Shown here piece by piece: positions 45,903 through 58,387 of a DNA stretch of 64,000 nt. Both the position numbers and the translations under genes were made by a program. How positions within the stretch are numbered: position 1 is the first letter of the stretch; each line of letters starts with the position of its first letter. Origin of the DNA: Saccharum officinarum (lineage: Eukaryota > Streptophyta > Magnoliopsida > Poales > Poaceae); the NCBI GenBank assembly GCA_020631735.1, contig CM036191.1:45856562-45920561 (forward strand), in the 5' to 3' direction. The notes below the pieces were generated by a model. It was not told the origin of the DNA. It saw only the letters and a program-made list of their open reading frames with translations, and did no database searches.

Positions 45903-48480
45903 TGTCAGGCCCCCTAATTTAGGGACCTCTATGCATCATGTATCAGTCCCTAGATCAATAGCTGATACGCATAACTCAATGGGATTGATAGCAAAATCCA
46001 TAATTTTATTACTAATGGGAAAAACATGTTATGTGGTTCGGGTTACATAACATGGGCCATTGGCCTTATATCATATAACAGAGTTCTAAGACAGTGGTTC
46101 TATGTCAATGTGGCTCCATTCCTACAAGCCGCTTGGAGTGCGGATGTAACCCTAGCCTTATTCCTTAAACATACTCCTATTTCCTAATCATTGTGATCCT
46201 AGCGTAGCTCCTTCGTACGGCTTCGTCTTCGAGTATACTCCGGGTATCCTATTCTTTCGTAGCTCCAATAGTTCCATCCGGGTGGGTACTTCTATTGCTT
46301 CTTGCCTATAGACATAGAATGGAGGGGGTTGAGTACATAAAGTACTCAACAAGCCCTAAACTTTGGGTGGAGGTGCGGTGGAAGGGAAAGGCTATATGTG
46401 GAGGTGGTTAAGGTGGTGAAGGTGAAGGTGGTAGGTCGAAGTAATTATAATTATAGGTGGGGCCTGGCAGAATATTGCCATTCTCACCGATTCCTGAAGT
46501 TAGTTACCAAATTAGTAAAATACATCTTACCAGATTATCACAATTATAGAAGTCTAATCATAGTATCCCATCCTAACTTCTGCAGAGGTGTACAAATTTC
46601 CCCACAAGATAGACACAGTCCAACACCATTGTCATGGCTTAGACAGGTCTAACGAGATCCCATATCCGCTTGGGTGCTGCCGTAGATTTTCATATAACTC
46701 TACCGTAGCTTCTCAGGGGTTGGAAAACACACTAAACTCAGGAGCATACCGAATCGTCGCATCTCATAATCTCAGATGATACATTATCCCATCATATAAT
46801 CTCGGACGATACCACATCACCCCAACATAGTAATGCTGATGATACCAAATCATCAAAATAAACAATAATAATATGGGCTTGAAAGCGGCCAAGTCAAGGG
46901 GCTTAACATGGAGGATCACATAGCAACCACGCCAACCGGACCACGAATGATCCGCATCTGTGTCTTCTCCTGATATTCCGCTGCTAACACTGGCCTCATA
47001 GTAGAAATTATTCTTCTATCTAACAGGGTGTGAGATCAAGTCTACACATATAGACATGTGGATATACGTAACATCGCACTAGGCGAGAGGGACTATGAAC
47101 TGGTCCTTATGTGACTGAGGCGAGTATCTCCTAATAGGAACCATCACTAGGCAAACCTACCAAGGTAACTTGTACCACACAAATTACCCCTCACTCGCCC
47201 CCTGTCGGGATTTAGTCAAGTTTTACCAATTTAAGTTTCATAGTTATTATCCTCAAGTTCATTAAGTTCATATCATATCAAGGTGGCCATTGACCATATC
47301 ATCATTAATCGCATTATCATAACTCATAATTCATTATAATTCCATTGATTCACAATGAGGATTTAGGTATTATAAGTTAAGTTTATTAGTTGGTGGAGAT
47401 GGAATGTGAAGAGTTTATGGTGGAGGCTAGCAAAATATTGGGGTAGAAGGGGGTGGTTAAGGGATGGCATGTAAGGTGGAGGGATAGGGGTAGGTGGGTG
47501 TTAGGACTTGCCTCCATTCGTTGACGATCATATCCTCCTCCAATTCCTGTACCACTTGCTCCTGTCTTCTGGACTTCATCGGGTTCTCCATGTCTTCTAT
47601 CCTACGTGGTCTAGCGTCGACAAGCAAGAAAGACAAATAAGGAAAATAAGAAGAAAGGCTTGTAAAACAAGCATAAGCTATCAAAGTAGAGAAACGATCC
47701 TAGAAGGGTTGGTTCTATTGGGGTGATGGGTTGTTACCAAGGTTATCATCACTATGTTAATTTGAAGTAAAGTTTGGATAGAGGTATTCCATGCACAGAG
47801 TAGGGCTCCTACGGGTTAGGTTAAGGTGGGTGGTTGGCCTGATGGAAAGCTAGACCATATTATTATATTTCACTATTATGTTAACTTGAAGAAGAAAGCC
47901 TGACCAAGTCATCATACTTGGCCCGGCCGACTCCTATAGAACCACATAGTAGTTAGGCAGGGTTAGCGACATATACACACATGCATATGTATATGCCTAG
48001 GGGTGGTTAGGATAGAAAGGTGGGTGATGATTAGCCATGCATAAGTATCACTCGGCGCGTATATAAGTGTATGTGTATTTATATACTCACTGGGTCTACC
48101 GATGCATGTATGTGTGCTCCATTATGCTACGCGTGTGTATTCCAGTATCTGTGTACGTGACATAGTGTACATGCATACACAATTGTACGGTGCTATGTAA
48201 AGGTTAGCCATACATGGGTGTATATCCGGGTATCGGGCATATCTATGTATGTATAGGTATCCTATTATTTTAGGTGACTGAGTACGGATATATTCGGGTA
48301 GGTGTCATGGTACATACACATAAGTGAATATACGGAGTTAACTACTGCTATGGTGATGGGCCACTACTATATATTGCTAATATTTAATTTAAATATAGGA
48401 AAGGAAAAACAATCAAACTATAATTTAAATGGGCACCAAACATTAGGAAAAAGGGCATGGTTAAGTAGGGTTTTATTTTA
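45903..48480 (-). repeat. Probable gypsy LTR (G7), right end uncertain
   Basis: On the minus strand the left boundary reads GGGGCCTGACA, the end type of the G6 LTR. The interior has the GAGTAC...GTACTCA and GCGAGTGAGGGG-like blocks also seen in the G1 LTR. No PBS follows the end, so it would be a 3' or solo LTR. I could not find a TGT start with matching TSD, so the right limit is only where the character of the sequence changes. No gene is recognised, including the minus frame at 47457-47684. Confidence 0.4.
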
Positions 48481-49966
48481 AATGATTTATGGTGAAAGAA
48501 TTACGGAATTCGGTGGGTTGTCAAGTACGACCGTGCTCATATGCATTTTGCCGTGCCACGCGATAGGGCCTTGAGTGGTCACGATCGGCTCGGTAGCAGC
48601 AGCAGGAGGGATCCGAGCCGATGGAGATGGCGGAGGGGTGCTTTGGATCAGATCAACAATGACGTCAGCAGGGGTCTGTGTCAGAGCAATCGGCTCATCA
48701 GGACCAGTGGAGTGTCATGGAGCCCAGAAAGGTGTTTCTCGACATGTTGCCTTCTAGCCGAACACAAGTCATGTCCAGCTGTATTATTATATAAATTATG
48801 CTGGCACATATCCTGCGAGGCATGGTCATCTTTTAGTGGCTTATCTCCAGCAGCACGTCCTGAATTTTCTCCAGGCTCCCGAACAGCGGCACATGGCCTG
48901 GAGGTGGCAGAGAGATGTCACGTAGATACAAAGTTCACACGTAGGCGCATGCCCACAGCCGCAGCGACAAGCAGGCGACAGGTTCTGATATAAGCCTTGT
49001 ACTCTTGCAACCTTGCCTCTCATTTCCTTCGCCAGATTTGACAATGATCTCTGGCTCAAGGAAAAAAAATCCTGATCTTGCTTTACGTGAACTGGATTAG
49101 ATAAATGATAACGGATGGATGCTTCAATTACTCGTGTATTAGTTTAAAACGGCCGATTGCTACAGCCAATGGACGATCGCAATCGGCCTTCTACCAAGAT
49201 GCAGTGATGACCAAAACAATTGCGATTGGCCTTTAGGCCAGATGCAATATCGATGAGCAGATCGAACCGAAACAATATCAAAACCAGTTAATTTGATCCA
49301 ATAAAAAATGTTTCCAGTAGCCGACAAGCCGACACGTCAAGAGGACATAATGAGAACATGCTTTGACAACACCGGCTATTTACCTGATGATGACAATAAA
49401 ATAATTCACAACAAACTAACTCCATCAGCTAACACTCTATTGGTCCATTGCTTTCCAACTCATCATTAGCTTCCGACAAAACCAACCGACACTTCTCCTA
49501 TTCTTGGCCACTTCTGAACCAACGGCATCCAATATTTAGCTTTTTATAGTACAAGAACCGCAGATTTGACCATCTGCTTTTAGTAAGAGCCAGATGACCC
49601 AACGTCAACCATGGAGGAAGATATCCATTGATATTTTTTCAGCTCTTGAATCTGATGGTAACGCTTGTAGTTGACAATTTGTCTACTAGTCACCAGCCTC
49701 ATTACATGTGGTAGTAGTATCACGACGAGCCCAGCGGCCGGATGCCGACGTGGTAGTTACGGGAAAGACTTGGCATGCGCTGACGTAGCATGATCAGTTG
49801 GCCATGGACCCAGGTAGCCGTTACCATCATCGTCTCAGTGGTTCTGGGTGGAGCTTCGGTGTTCACCGCCATGTCACCTCCTCGAACTAATTTCTTAATT
49901 GCGAATAATTTGCAGACATCGGCTCTAACTCAATTTGTGTGCTTGCCCTCCGAAGCAATATGATTT
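48481..49966. other. Unclassified repeat-like DNA, GGCCGAT words
   Basis: A 150-codon plus-strand frame at 48541-48993 has no recognisable domain and no support as a gene. From 49150 on the sequence has repeated GGCCGAT / ATCGGCC words, and these resume after the LINE at 51766. It is probably the non-coding part of an unidentified element. Confidence 0.4.
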
Positions 49967-51765
49967 TTTTTTTGATAAAGGAAGGATTTTATCAATTCAC
50001 CATCATTACATTGAGAAGATACAATAAGAACGAATTCACTTCCGGCTTCTGCCTAAACACAAAGCTAAAATGAAGAAAGCCCGACACTTTAATGGCCATT
50101 AATTCCAAGACTAGATCGCCACCTATGTGCCCTGGAGAAAAACGCCGTAGCCACTTGCATTAATTGTTCTAATGCCTTCAACACCAAAATCCGTGCGAAG
50201 GGCTTTTGGAGGATAACCCATGTGTGTAGCCAATGGATTACCGAAAAAAACTACCTGCAAGTGAGAGTAAACAAGTTTTTTTTTCTCAGAAACTAAATCA
50301 TTTCTGCATAACCAAATCGACCAGCAAGTAGCTGCTCTACCCAACATAATTATAGGTTTGAGATCCTTCTGAAAACCTCGAAGCCAACTCCCAAAGAGAT
50401 GAGGAATACTACAAGGCTGGGAGGGATTCAACGCAACTTGTATGCAACCCCAAATTACCCGTGTAAATCGGCATTCGAAGAAAAGGCGCTTAATTGTCTC
50501 ATACTTATGACAAAAGCAACACTTCTCACTGCCTTGCCAATTACGTTTTGCTAAGTTGTCTTTTGTTAAGATAACTCCCCTTCGAAGGTACCACATAAAA
50601 ATCTTTATCTTCAATGGGGCCTTTGTTTTCCAAATTAATTTATTTAAGCTTGGGACGTCTTGATGGATCAACACCAAATAATGTGACTTCACTAAGAATT
50701 GGCCTTTCAGGTCTAAATTCCAGTGAAAAACATCTTGTTCTTGTGTGAGCCTGAGATTTGCAATGCGAGGAATTTGATCATTCCAAGCTGTTAATTTAGG
50801 ACCAGTCAAATCACGTATCCATGAGAAATTTAACGGTGTTGAACTAAAAACCTCTACTACCGTTTGTTGTTTGTGTCTAACGATGTTATATAGACAAGGA
50901 TACTGTTCACTCAGAGGTGAATTTCCAAGCCACTTGTGGACCCAGAACTGTATCTGGGAGCCATCTTTAATTACAAAGGAGCCAAATCAAAGAAAATCTT
51001 GCTTGACCTTCATAAGACTGGCTCAAAAATGTGAATCCCCATTTTTCCAATAGACTTGGAATAGAGGTTTGGAGCCCAAGTACTTGTTTCTGATTATTTC
51101 TTGCCAAATCCCATCCGTTGTTAGCAACTTAAACAACCATTTGCTTAGGAGTGTAGTGTTCTTCAGCTCCAAATCATGAATTCCAACCCCCCCTGATCCT
51201 TAGGTTGACAAAGTATACTCCACTTGGCAAGGCGATACTTCCTTCTTTGGTTGTCCCTTTGCCAAAAAAAACCTAGATCTGAAATAATCTAACTTCTTTA
51301 GCACTCCTTTTGGGATTGCAAAGAAGGACATCATATACATGGGTAGACTACTTAGAACCGAATTAATCAAGGTTAGTCTTCCACCCCCCCCCCCCACCCG
51401 GTCGATAAGTGTTTGCCTCTCCAGCTAGTCAATTTCTTCCCAAAACATCTTCCCTCATGCCAGTTTGCGTTCCTGGAATTCCTAGATAATCATAGGAAAA
51501 ATCCTTGATTTGCATCAAAAAAGCTTGGTGTACTTGTCTTCCTCTTCCTTGGCATCTCCAAAGCAATATATTTCACTCTTATGGAAATTTATTTTCAAAG
51601 CAGATGCTTGCTTAAAAGCATAAAGTTATAGTTTTAAGTTTCAGGCGTGGTCTAGATAATGTTCCATAAAGAGTATGGTGTCGTCAGCGTATTGTAGTAC
51701 TGATAAACCACCATCTACTAGATGGGGCACCACACCACTTATACGCCGATGCCACAACCATCGAG
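49967..51765 (-). mobile_element. 5'-truncated LINE (L1-type), 3' part of ORF2
   Basis: The minus strand begins inside reverse transcriptase at about 51765 with LQYADDTILFMEH, the catalytic YADD box. It continues through RLTLINSVLSSLPMYMMSFF (51200-51397) and FVIKDGSQIQFWVHKWLGN. The zinc-binding C-terminal domain (50123-50809) follows, with WKTKAPLKIKIFMWYLRRG and CCFCHKYETIKRLFFEC. It ends in a poly(A), seen as T10 near 49967-49978. Several stops and frameshifts are present. Five-prime truncation plus poly(A) is normal for LINE insertion. TSDs were not found. Confidence 0.85.
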
Positions 51766-53639
51766 TCTGACAAAGAAATAAAATAGATTGGCCGATCAAT
51801 CCTTAGCCAGAATATTCCCAAGTTACAGACATAGATGACCTGTTTAGCGGAACTAACGGTAATGAATTCTGCTGGCCATTCTGATATATATTCCTGATGA
51901 ACTTGATTAACAATCGGCCCATTATATTGAAGCAGTCGGCTCTACCAGCACTTCCAGAAGCCTTAGTATGATTACCAAATCTGGTAACTCCATTAATAAC
52001 AGCCAAAACAGCCGATACTTCCTTTGCGTCTCCCAGCAGTCAATGCTGTTTAATATTGCACCAGTATATTCTAATTAACGATTCTTCTCTGTGGGCCTCT
52101 TTCTTCTGACATCAGGGATTTCATAAGAGTGTACTGATCGTATCCTACCATAACATTGCCAAATCCAACTCCGAAGAATAATCAATATTTCCTTTTCAAT
52201 ATTGGTGAAGTGTACTCCAGTTGGACTGATCTCGGCCACTCTGTGTATAGCTGACTTTTAATCAAATGATTCTCGATAGGCGATGAAAAATCCCGGTCAC
52301 CGGCCGATTGGGACTTGGAAGATCTGATTAACTTCAAAGCAGGACAAGTCGGTTTCGAGTTCCTAGGTGTGCCAGTCAGTTTAATTATGCAATTGACAAG
52401 GAGAGAAAAATAATCAGTAATTTAAGGCGGAACGTATCGATGCTTCTCTGGACACTTCCAATATGTGACAAAAGACCGATGGGTAAGGCTATCAACTAGA
52501 GAGTCGATAGCTAGCATGTTAATGATATAAAACAGTGAAAGCAAGTATCATCGTCTGTTAACAAGCATAAAGCGTAGGCTACCGGCAGTTGAGCTTAACT
52601 AAATATGTAACAAAGAGAACAAATGCCATAGGCTGTTAGCGAACAGTATGAATAAAACAGCCGATGATCAAGAAACTAGATGAAACATGATAAACGCAGA
52701 ACATTGGCTAATGAGCCAATGTAAAAGAATAATGTATAACATGTAAACAATCCACTATTTAATACAAACAAATCTATAAACAGTTCATGATGCAGCGTTG
52801 GTAAAGATAACAAATTAAAACTAACAGGTCAATAGATCTATTTATAGCTCAACAAAATCGTGAAAACATGTTATGAGCATGAAGGCTCAGGCTACCTGCT
52901 ATATAGCCGATGTAAGCAGAGTGAATGAACAAAGACATATTTTTCTAATAAACAGATCTATCTCAACTAATAAAATCTAATCCAAAGTCACTATCAAATA
53001 GGTAGATACGATGCAGCGATAACTTACTTATACCAAATCATGCAAGAGATAACTAATAATCTTAATAGAAACGATAACTAACTTATACCAAATCGTGCAA
53101 GAGATCAAACGATGCAGCCTTACAAGAAAAATACAAGACGTGACGGTACTCACAAGTAAACCCGAGATCGAAAACCGATGCAGCCCTACTCACTGAAGAA
53201 CTCACCGAAATCTACTATACTCCTAATCCTAATGCAATGGCTGAAAGCCGGAAAGATTGTATTGATTGTCTGTTGATGTCCGATAACACAATAGCAGGGG
53301 TTCATAATTATACCCAGGGCATAAACACAAGTCCTAATAGAATAAGACTATTACAAAACTTGGAATAAACGAAAACACCCTAAATTAAGATAAGTTGGAC
53401 TCCACGCTTTCCTTACCTGACACGTTTTGCCTTAGCCGATGCCGATCGCGCCTCAACTCCCAAAGTCAAATAAAAAACCAGTCGCCCTTCGCTTAGGCTG
53501 ACACTGACGTCATAAATTATATAGCCGATGCACTCCAACTGCTCATGGGCCAATCCCTCGTGTGACACGGTCTTCAGGTAGTTTCTCCGAATCACAGGTT
53601 CTCGTGCACCATTCCAAAATATGGTGCAAACACCCATTG
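51766..53639. other. Unclassified AT-rich DNA with GCCGAT words
   Basis: No gene is visible. GCCGAT or CCGAT words recur (51790, 52010, 52300, 52470, 52650, 52905, 53180, 53430, 53520), continuing the pattern left of the LINE, so this is the same host repeat interrupted by it. The minus frame at 53413-53685 crosses into family E and is not a gene. Confidence 0.45.
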
Positions 53640-53951
53640 CCTCATGACCCCATACTTGCCCTTGAGCACACAACGCCACTTGCATGCACTGGCACTACTA
53701 CACAAATGATATTTCATGACTGTTAGAAATGATATATAGAGGTGGATGTTTCATCCATCTCTTCCAATGTGTCTTTGCAAATCAATCATTTCTAGCGGTG
53801 GCTGTCAAGCAGCTTCTAGGAGTCGATTTTTCAAGACAGCTTGGAACATGAGCGACCTGTAGAAATATTTTAATGGCGGCTGTAGTTCCCAGGCGTCTCT
53901 AAAATCTTTTCACAAAAAAATATCAAATTCCAAAATTCTGAGTACACATAT
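53640..53951 (+). repeat. CACTA-like family E, copy 3 (fragment)
   Basis: Matches copies 1 and 2 around the CACTACTAC segment (53691) and the following CTAGAGGC-like words, to the ATTCTGAGTACACAT region. The fragment is cut by the G6 5' LTR at 53952. The third copy of the shared flank TTGCCC(C/T)TGAGC shows the family unit extends left of CACTA. Confidence 0.6.
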
Positions 53952-56789
53952 TGTAACACCCAAATTTTAGAGTTAATAAATTTTAAATAATTTAGATAAC
54001 AATTAATGAGAAATTAAAAATTTAAAAATTATTTGGTGTTGCATTCATGCTGTTGCATTTATTTTATTTTGTGGTGTGGATATATTTGTTTTATTTGATT
54101 GGTTTAGGAAAATTTGATTTGAAAATGTGTTTGGAAAATTAGAAAAGAAAAGAAACAAAAGAAAAAAAAAGAAAACTACTCACCTCCTTACCTTCTCGGC
54201 CCGAAGGCCGCGCCTGCCCGCGTGGGCCGCCCAGCGCCGCAGCGGCCCAGCAGCCGAGTCCAGCAGCCGAGCCGACCGCGCGCGCCTTCTCTCTTTGCTT
54301 CGCTGACAGGTGGGGCCCGGTGGTAGTCGTCTTCTTCCTTTCGTACTCGAGCCGGACTTCGAACCGGAGGCGAACGCAACATCCGTCTTGTGATTTCCGG
54401 GATCTCCTACCCGTATACGGCATCTTGGGGCTACAAATAGGAAGAGGAGACTCTCTATTTTCCGTTTTCCATCTAAAACTCTAGTCCAACCACGTGAAAC
54501 CGAGTGCTAGGGATTGGGGGGAGTTGGAGGATTCGGTTGCTTGTAGGTGGAGCTCGCGGGTGGATTTGAGGCCGTGTTCTTCGCGTTGGTGAGTCCGCAC
54601 TCGTCTCCTCTATCTTCTTGTGCTTTCCTTTTGGTTGGAGAGGCTTTGAAGTGAGTTTTTGAAGCTCACCGTTGGTCAACAATGGTGCCGCCGTCCCTCT
54701 CCTTGCCGCGCTCTCTCCTCGGTTGGTCATAGCTCACCAAAACCGTCTAGGATAGATCGGGTTCATCTCCTCTTTCGATTTGAGTTGATGGCGGGTCAAG
54801 TAGTGGTCGGAAAAGGGGGAGACGGAGTTCTCCGGCGGGCTCATGGCGTCGGCCATGGCGGCCACCGGCCGGACATGGAGGGGATGGCCAGATTTTCCAC
54901 TGTGCACTTGATGATGAACACGAACCGTTGGATTCGAGATGAAGGGCTGAGATTAGAAGATACCCCTTCGCGGGTAAAATTTGTAAAGAGCCCCTAGACT
55001 TTTTTAGATTAGAACCCGCGGTCCATAGCGTATGTCAGAAAATGCGTTTTCGCGTTTTGAAAGCGTATTCTCTCCCGGATAAGTCAAAAATACGTTTTCA
55101 GGTATTTACAGTTTTGCCACTAGAATTGTTTTGGTCATAAAATCTTCGTTTTAACTCCGATTTGATCCGTTCAAATTGCGTTAGGTTCGTATTTGCGAGC
55201 TCTACATGTTAGTGTAGTTGTACAGTTAGTTTTGATAATTTATTTTTCGAGGTTATAATTAAGTATTTATTTATCTATAGGAAATCTTAGAAAATTCATA
55301 ACTTTACGTTTTAACTCCGAATTTGGTGATCTTTGCGTCTGTGTGATCGTAGAAACGTGTAGAAGAGTTTTATAAACTTTTATTACTGTTTTGCTACTGT
55401 TGGTGTACTGTTCTAATTATATCTCTTTGTTTGCTTCGTGTATGTTTGATTGGATGCATGTGTGTTGTTGATTGATGATCGAATATAGAAGGTGAGCAGT
55501 ATCTGGACGATTCGGAGTATTACTTTGAGCCAAGTCAGCAGTATCACTTGGAGAGCTTTGATCAAGGCAAGTATAACACAGGACTATCCTTGTTACCTAT
55601 ACATTGAATTGTCATACATATGCATGTGCTTACCTTGACAACCTTAGAGATTATAACTTAGTGATTGTTATCTTGATTCCTTGTCAACCTTGGGAATGCA
55701 TATGGGTAGCTACTGCTAGTGCTTAAACTAAGAACAATGATCTTGTAATTTGATTAATGGATTAAGCAATCAACTATTAAGATGATTTTATTATTGTTAA
55801 AAGGGGCTAGAGCATGTGTATTATTTTGATGCTCTGGTTTCTCTCCATAAGGACTTATCTGTAAGTGATAACCGGGATATACAGTACAGCTGTGAGGGCT
55901 ATATGGCTCTGGCTTTAGTTGTTCAAGAGACCTTTTCTAGCTTGTTAGAGGTTACCTTAAATGGCGTAAGAATGGCTTGCCATGTTGGGTGTAGTGCGAG
56001 CCCCTGGCCTAGTGTGTATAGGCTGCGGTTGTTGTGCCACAGGGAAGGGGGGTTCTACATCTGCCTGCCGAGTGAATCTAATGGCCCTAACTTGTTAGAC
56101 GAACTTTTGAGTGGCTTTATATGGTTCTCGGGTGTTTGGGCTTGATCTCCCCACTCATTTGGAAATCATGACTTACAGTGAAAGTGTACACCTCTGCGCA
56201 GAGTTAAAAACTGGTATACTAGCCGTGCTCACGGATACGAGCGGCCTTGGGGATTCTTATGGAATAGTTGATCATAACTGTTATATCATGCTTAATTATT
56301 GTTGATTATTATTATGCTCATGTTAATGCTATTCATTATCCTTATTACAATTGATCATTGGTTCTTTAATGGGAAGTGGTTTATCTTGATGCTACTCAAT
56401 TGCTAATATATGATTAAAAAGCTAAATGCAGTTAAACAGTGTCTAGCCTTTTGAGCCTCATGAACCCTGTGTTATATTTGTGGAGTTCGACATGAACTCA
56501 CTCTTGCTATTTCCACCATAACAGATGAAGATAATGAGGAAGATTATCGGAATGAGTACTAGTCTTGATGTCAACCAGTCAACCGTGTCCCTGTGTGGAG
56601 TTTCCGCTGAAGAATTATTATTAGTTATTATTATCTATCGTTCAAGACTATGTCTTAAATACTTATTCGTTATGTAATAAGCACTGTGATGATACTTTGT
56701 AATTTGTCAACTTATGTGTGCGACTGGTTCCTGGGGCGCACATGAGTCTTTTATACATCCTATTTTTGTCCTTAAAAATGGGTGTGACA
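53952..56789 (+). repeat. 5' LTR of G6
   Basis: 2838 bp from TGTAACACCCAAATTTTAG to GGGTGTGACA. It has an AT-rich start, a GC-rich block (54180-54420), a TATA-like box at 54431, then donor-like G|GTGAGT at 54589 and AAG|GTGAGC near 55492. ORFs at 54139-54997 recur in the 3' LTR only because the LTRs are identical. Confidence 0.95.
54431..54441 (+). promoter_or_regulatory. Probable TATA box of the G6 LTR
   Basis: CTACAAATAGG lies after the GC-rich block, the place and style usual for grass gypsy LTR promoters. A CT-rich stretch follows at 54450-54480, where transcription would start (inference). Confidence 0.5.
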
Positions 56790-56792
56790 GAT

Positions 56793-56805
56793 TGGTATCA
56801 GAGCC
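56793..56805 (+). other. Primer-binding site of G6
   Basis: TGGTATCAGAGCC, an exact initiator Met tRNA PBS, three bases after the LTR. Confidence 0.95.
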
Positions 56806-56978
56806 GTGTTGACTGTAGGACGCAAGCCTAGTTAGAATGGTCGTTAATAGCATCCATACTCCATTTAATTCATGCTTCCTCTTTTCACCTTGTTAATTAC
56901 TAAAGTTTTATGCTTCCTCTACTTTATTCCATTGCGAAAATACATTGATTCTATCTAATCTATGTCTAAATTTTATAG

Positions 56979-57683
56979 ATGCCTCCTCATCCCCGTTTGT
57001 CAGCTGCACAGTACGTTGCCCGTTTCAAACCTCAGGAGCCGTATGAAGATGGTGATCAAGAGCTATCTGATGCTGAATCAAGAGTTGGTGATACACCAAT
57101 GGAGGATGTAGTTATGGGGTGGACTACGAAGTTTCATATCATGGTTCCTAAAGCTGATGCTTTCTTCCATGACATGTTGACAAGAACCTTGGACAACTAC
57201 TACTACGACTGGGAAGCTACGTTGGAGTATCGTAGTGCAGAGTTTAGTCATCCCTGGATGGATTCCTATTGGGAAACTGAGTTATGGGTTAAGAAAAGGG
57301 ATCCTACCACTAAGGAGCCTAAGGTGGAGTCAAAGTTCATTACCAGAGTGAGCCGGGCAACCGTGGAGACAAGCATGGAGGATGTCGCTTTCAATGCATT
57401 TGTTTACTACCATGGTCTACGCTCGGACAAGACGTTAAAGGGTGCACTTCGGCATTTTCCTTGTTTCATACATGACAAGGGTATTTGGACCGTGCCGCCT
57501 GCAGATGATTCCTCCTTGACTTTACAAGCTACGGTGGGATTAGCTCGAGAATTGGCTCTCCATGAGGTGGATTTGAAGGATGAGTTGCTGAAGGAAAAAG
57601 AACTTAAGGAGCAAGCTTATAAGGAGATTGACCAATTAAGGGCGGAGTTAGGTCGTCCCAAGATTTATGAGAAGCTTAATTAG
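56979..57683 (+). CDS. G6 extra ORF1, 234 aa, unknown function
   Basis: An intact frame between the PBS and gag, on the sense strand. It is not homologous to gag, pol or a known envelope as far as I can see. It starts MPPHPRLSAAQYVARFKPQE, has an acidic stretch and a core rich in aromatic residues (MGWTTKFHIMVPK, LDNYYYDWEATLEYR, FVYYHGLRSDKTL). A charged helical C-terminus (LKDELLKEKELKEQAYKEID, then QLRAEL) looks like a coiled coil at about residues 188-226. There is no signal peptide or membrane segment. A decayed homologue occupies the same place in G2 (18197-18901). The ATG directly follows TTTTATAG, with a TCTAATC branch-point-like word about 25 nt upstream, so it may be made from a spliced RNA. 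A role beside Gag is possible but unproven. Confidence 0.8.
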   Translation: MPPHPRLSAAQYVARFKPQEPYEDGDQELSDAESRVGDTPMEDVVMGWTTKFHIMVPKADAFFHDMLTRTLDNYYYDWEATLEYRSAEFSHPWMDSYWETELWVKKRDPTTKEPKVESKFITRVSRATVETSMEDVAFNAFVYYHGLRSDKTLKGALRHFPCFIHDKGIWTVPPADDSSLTLQATVGLARELALHEVDLKDELLKEKELKEQAYKEIDQLRAELGRPKIYEKLN

Positions 57684-58387
57684 GCAATAGGAAAAATCCC
57701 TATGTAATAGGAACGATAGTAGTTGCGAGTTAACTTTAAGTTTGGATTGTTTTAAGAGTCAGTTTGTGGTGTGAACAATTGTGTGATTGATGGATTGTTA
57801 TTATGATAATGTGTGATTTGGATCTTTGTAATGTGTGCTGGAGTTTTGTAGACATGCCTACAAGTTCCATGGTTAAGAATATTAAGTTTGATCAAAATAT
57901 ATTAGTTGAATATGAGGTTAACTTAGTTCTGTCCTTTGCTGATTTTTGGATCAGTCTGGGATGTTTTAGAAATAACTTAAAATCCGTTCATGAGAAATTT
58001 AAGAAATTTTACTGGGAATAATTAGACTTCTATATCTTTCCAACCCCATAAGAATCACTTTAATATCTATTATGAGCTAAGAGATATACCTGTTCCAAGT
58101 TGGAGTAACTGCACAGTCTGGAATTTGAAACAGTTTCGGTTAAGTTCAGTTTTTGGCCAATTTATTGACAGAATCAGAAAAAGTGTTGTGAATAAAAGTT
58201 GTAGATAATTTTGTAAGCTTTCCAACCATGTAAAGATCATCTGAATTGGACGTCTGTAGCTCGAGATATGACAGTTTTACTGAGTTGCTGAAATTGGAGA
58301 TCGCCCAGAAAAATCAGATTTTGTTTATCTATTGAATACATCATCTCGGATCGTACTGAATTTCAATTTCTGTGTTTTTGGAAACAG
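57684..58387 (+). other. G6 spacer between ORF1 and gag
   Basis: AT-rich, no gene. It is conserved in layout with 17498-18196 in G2. It ends in TACTGAA (possible branch point) and TTTTTGGAAACAG immediately before the gag ATG, so it resembles an intron end. Confidence 0.6.

Noticed and set aside
48541..48993. 150-codon plus-strand ORF as a gene
   Set aside because: No domain, no start or splice context, compositionally mixed, in repeat-like DNA.
54139..54997. ORFs of 64-112 codons in the G6 LTR, repeated at 63034-63892
   Set aside because: Repeated only because the LTRs are identical; low-complexity translations of the GC-rich promoter block with no domain.
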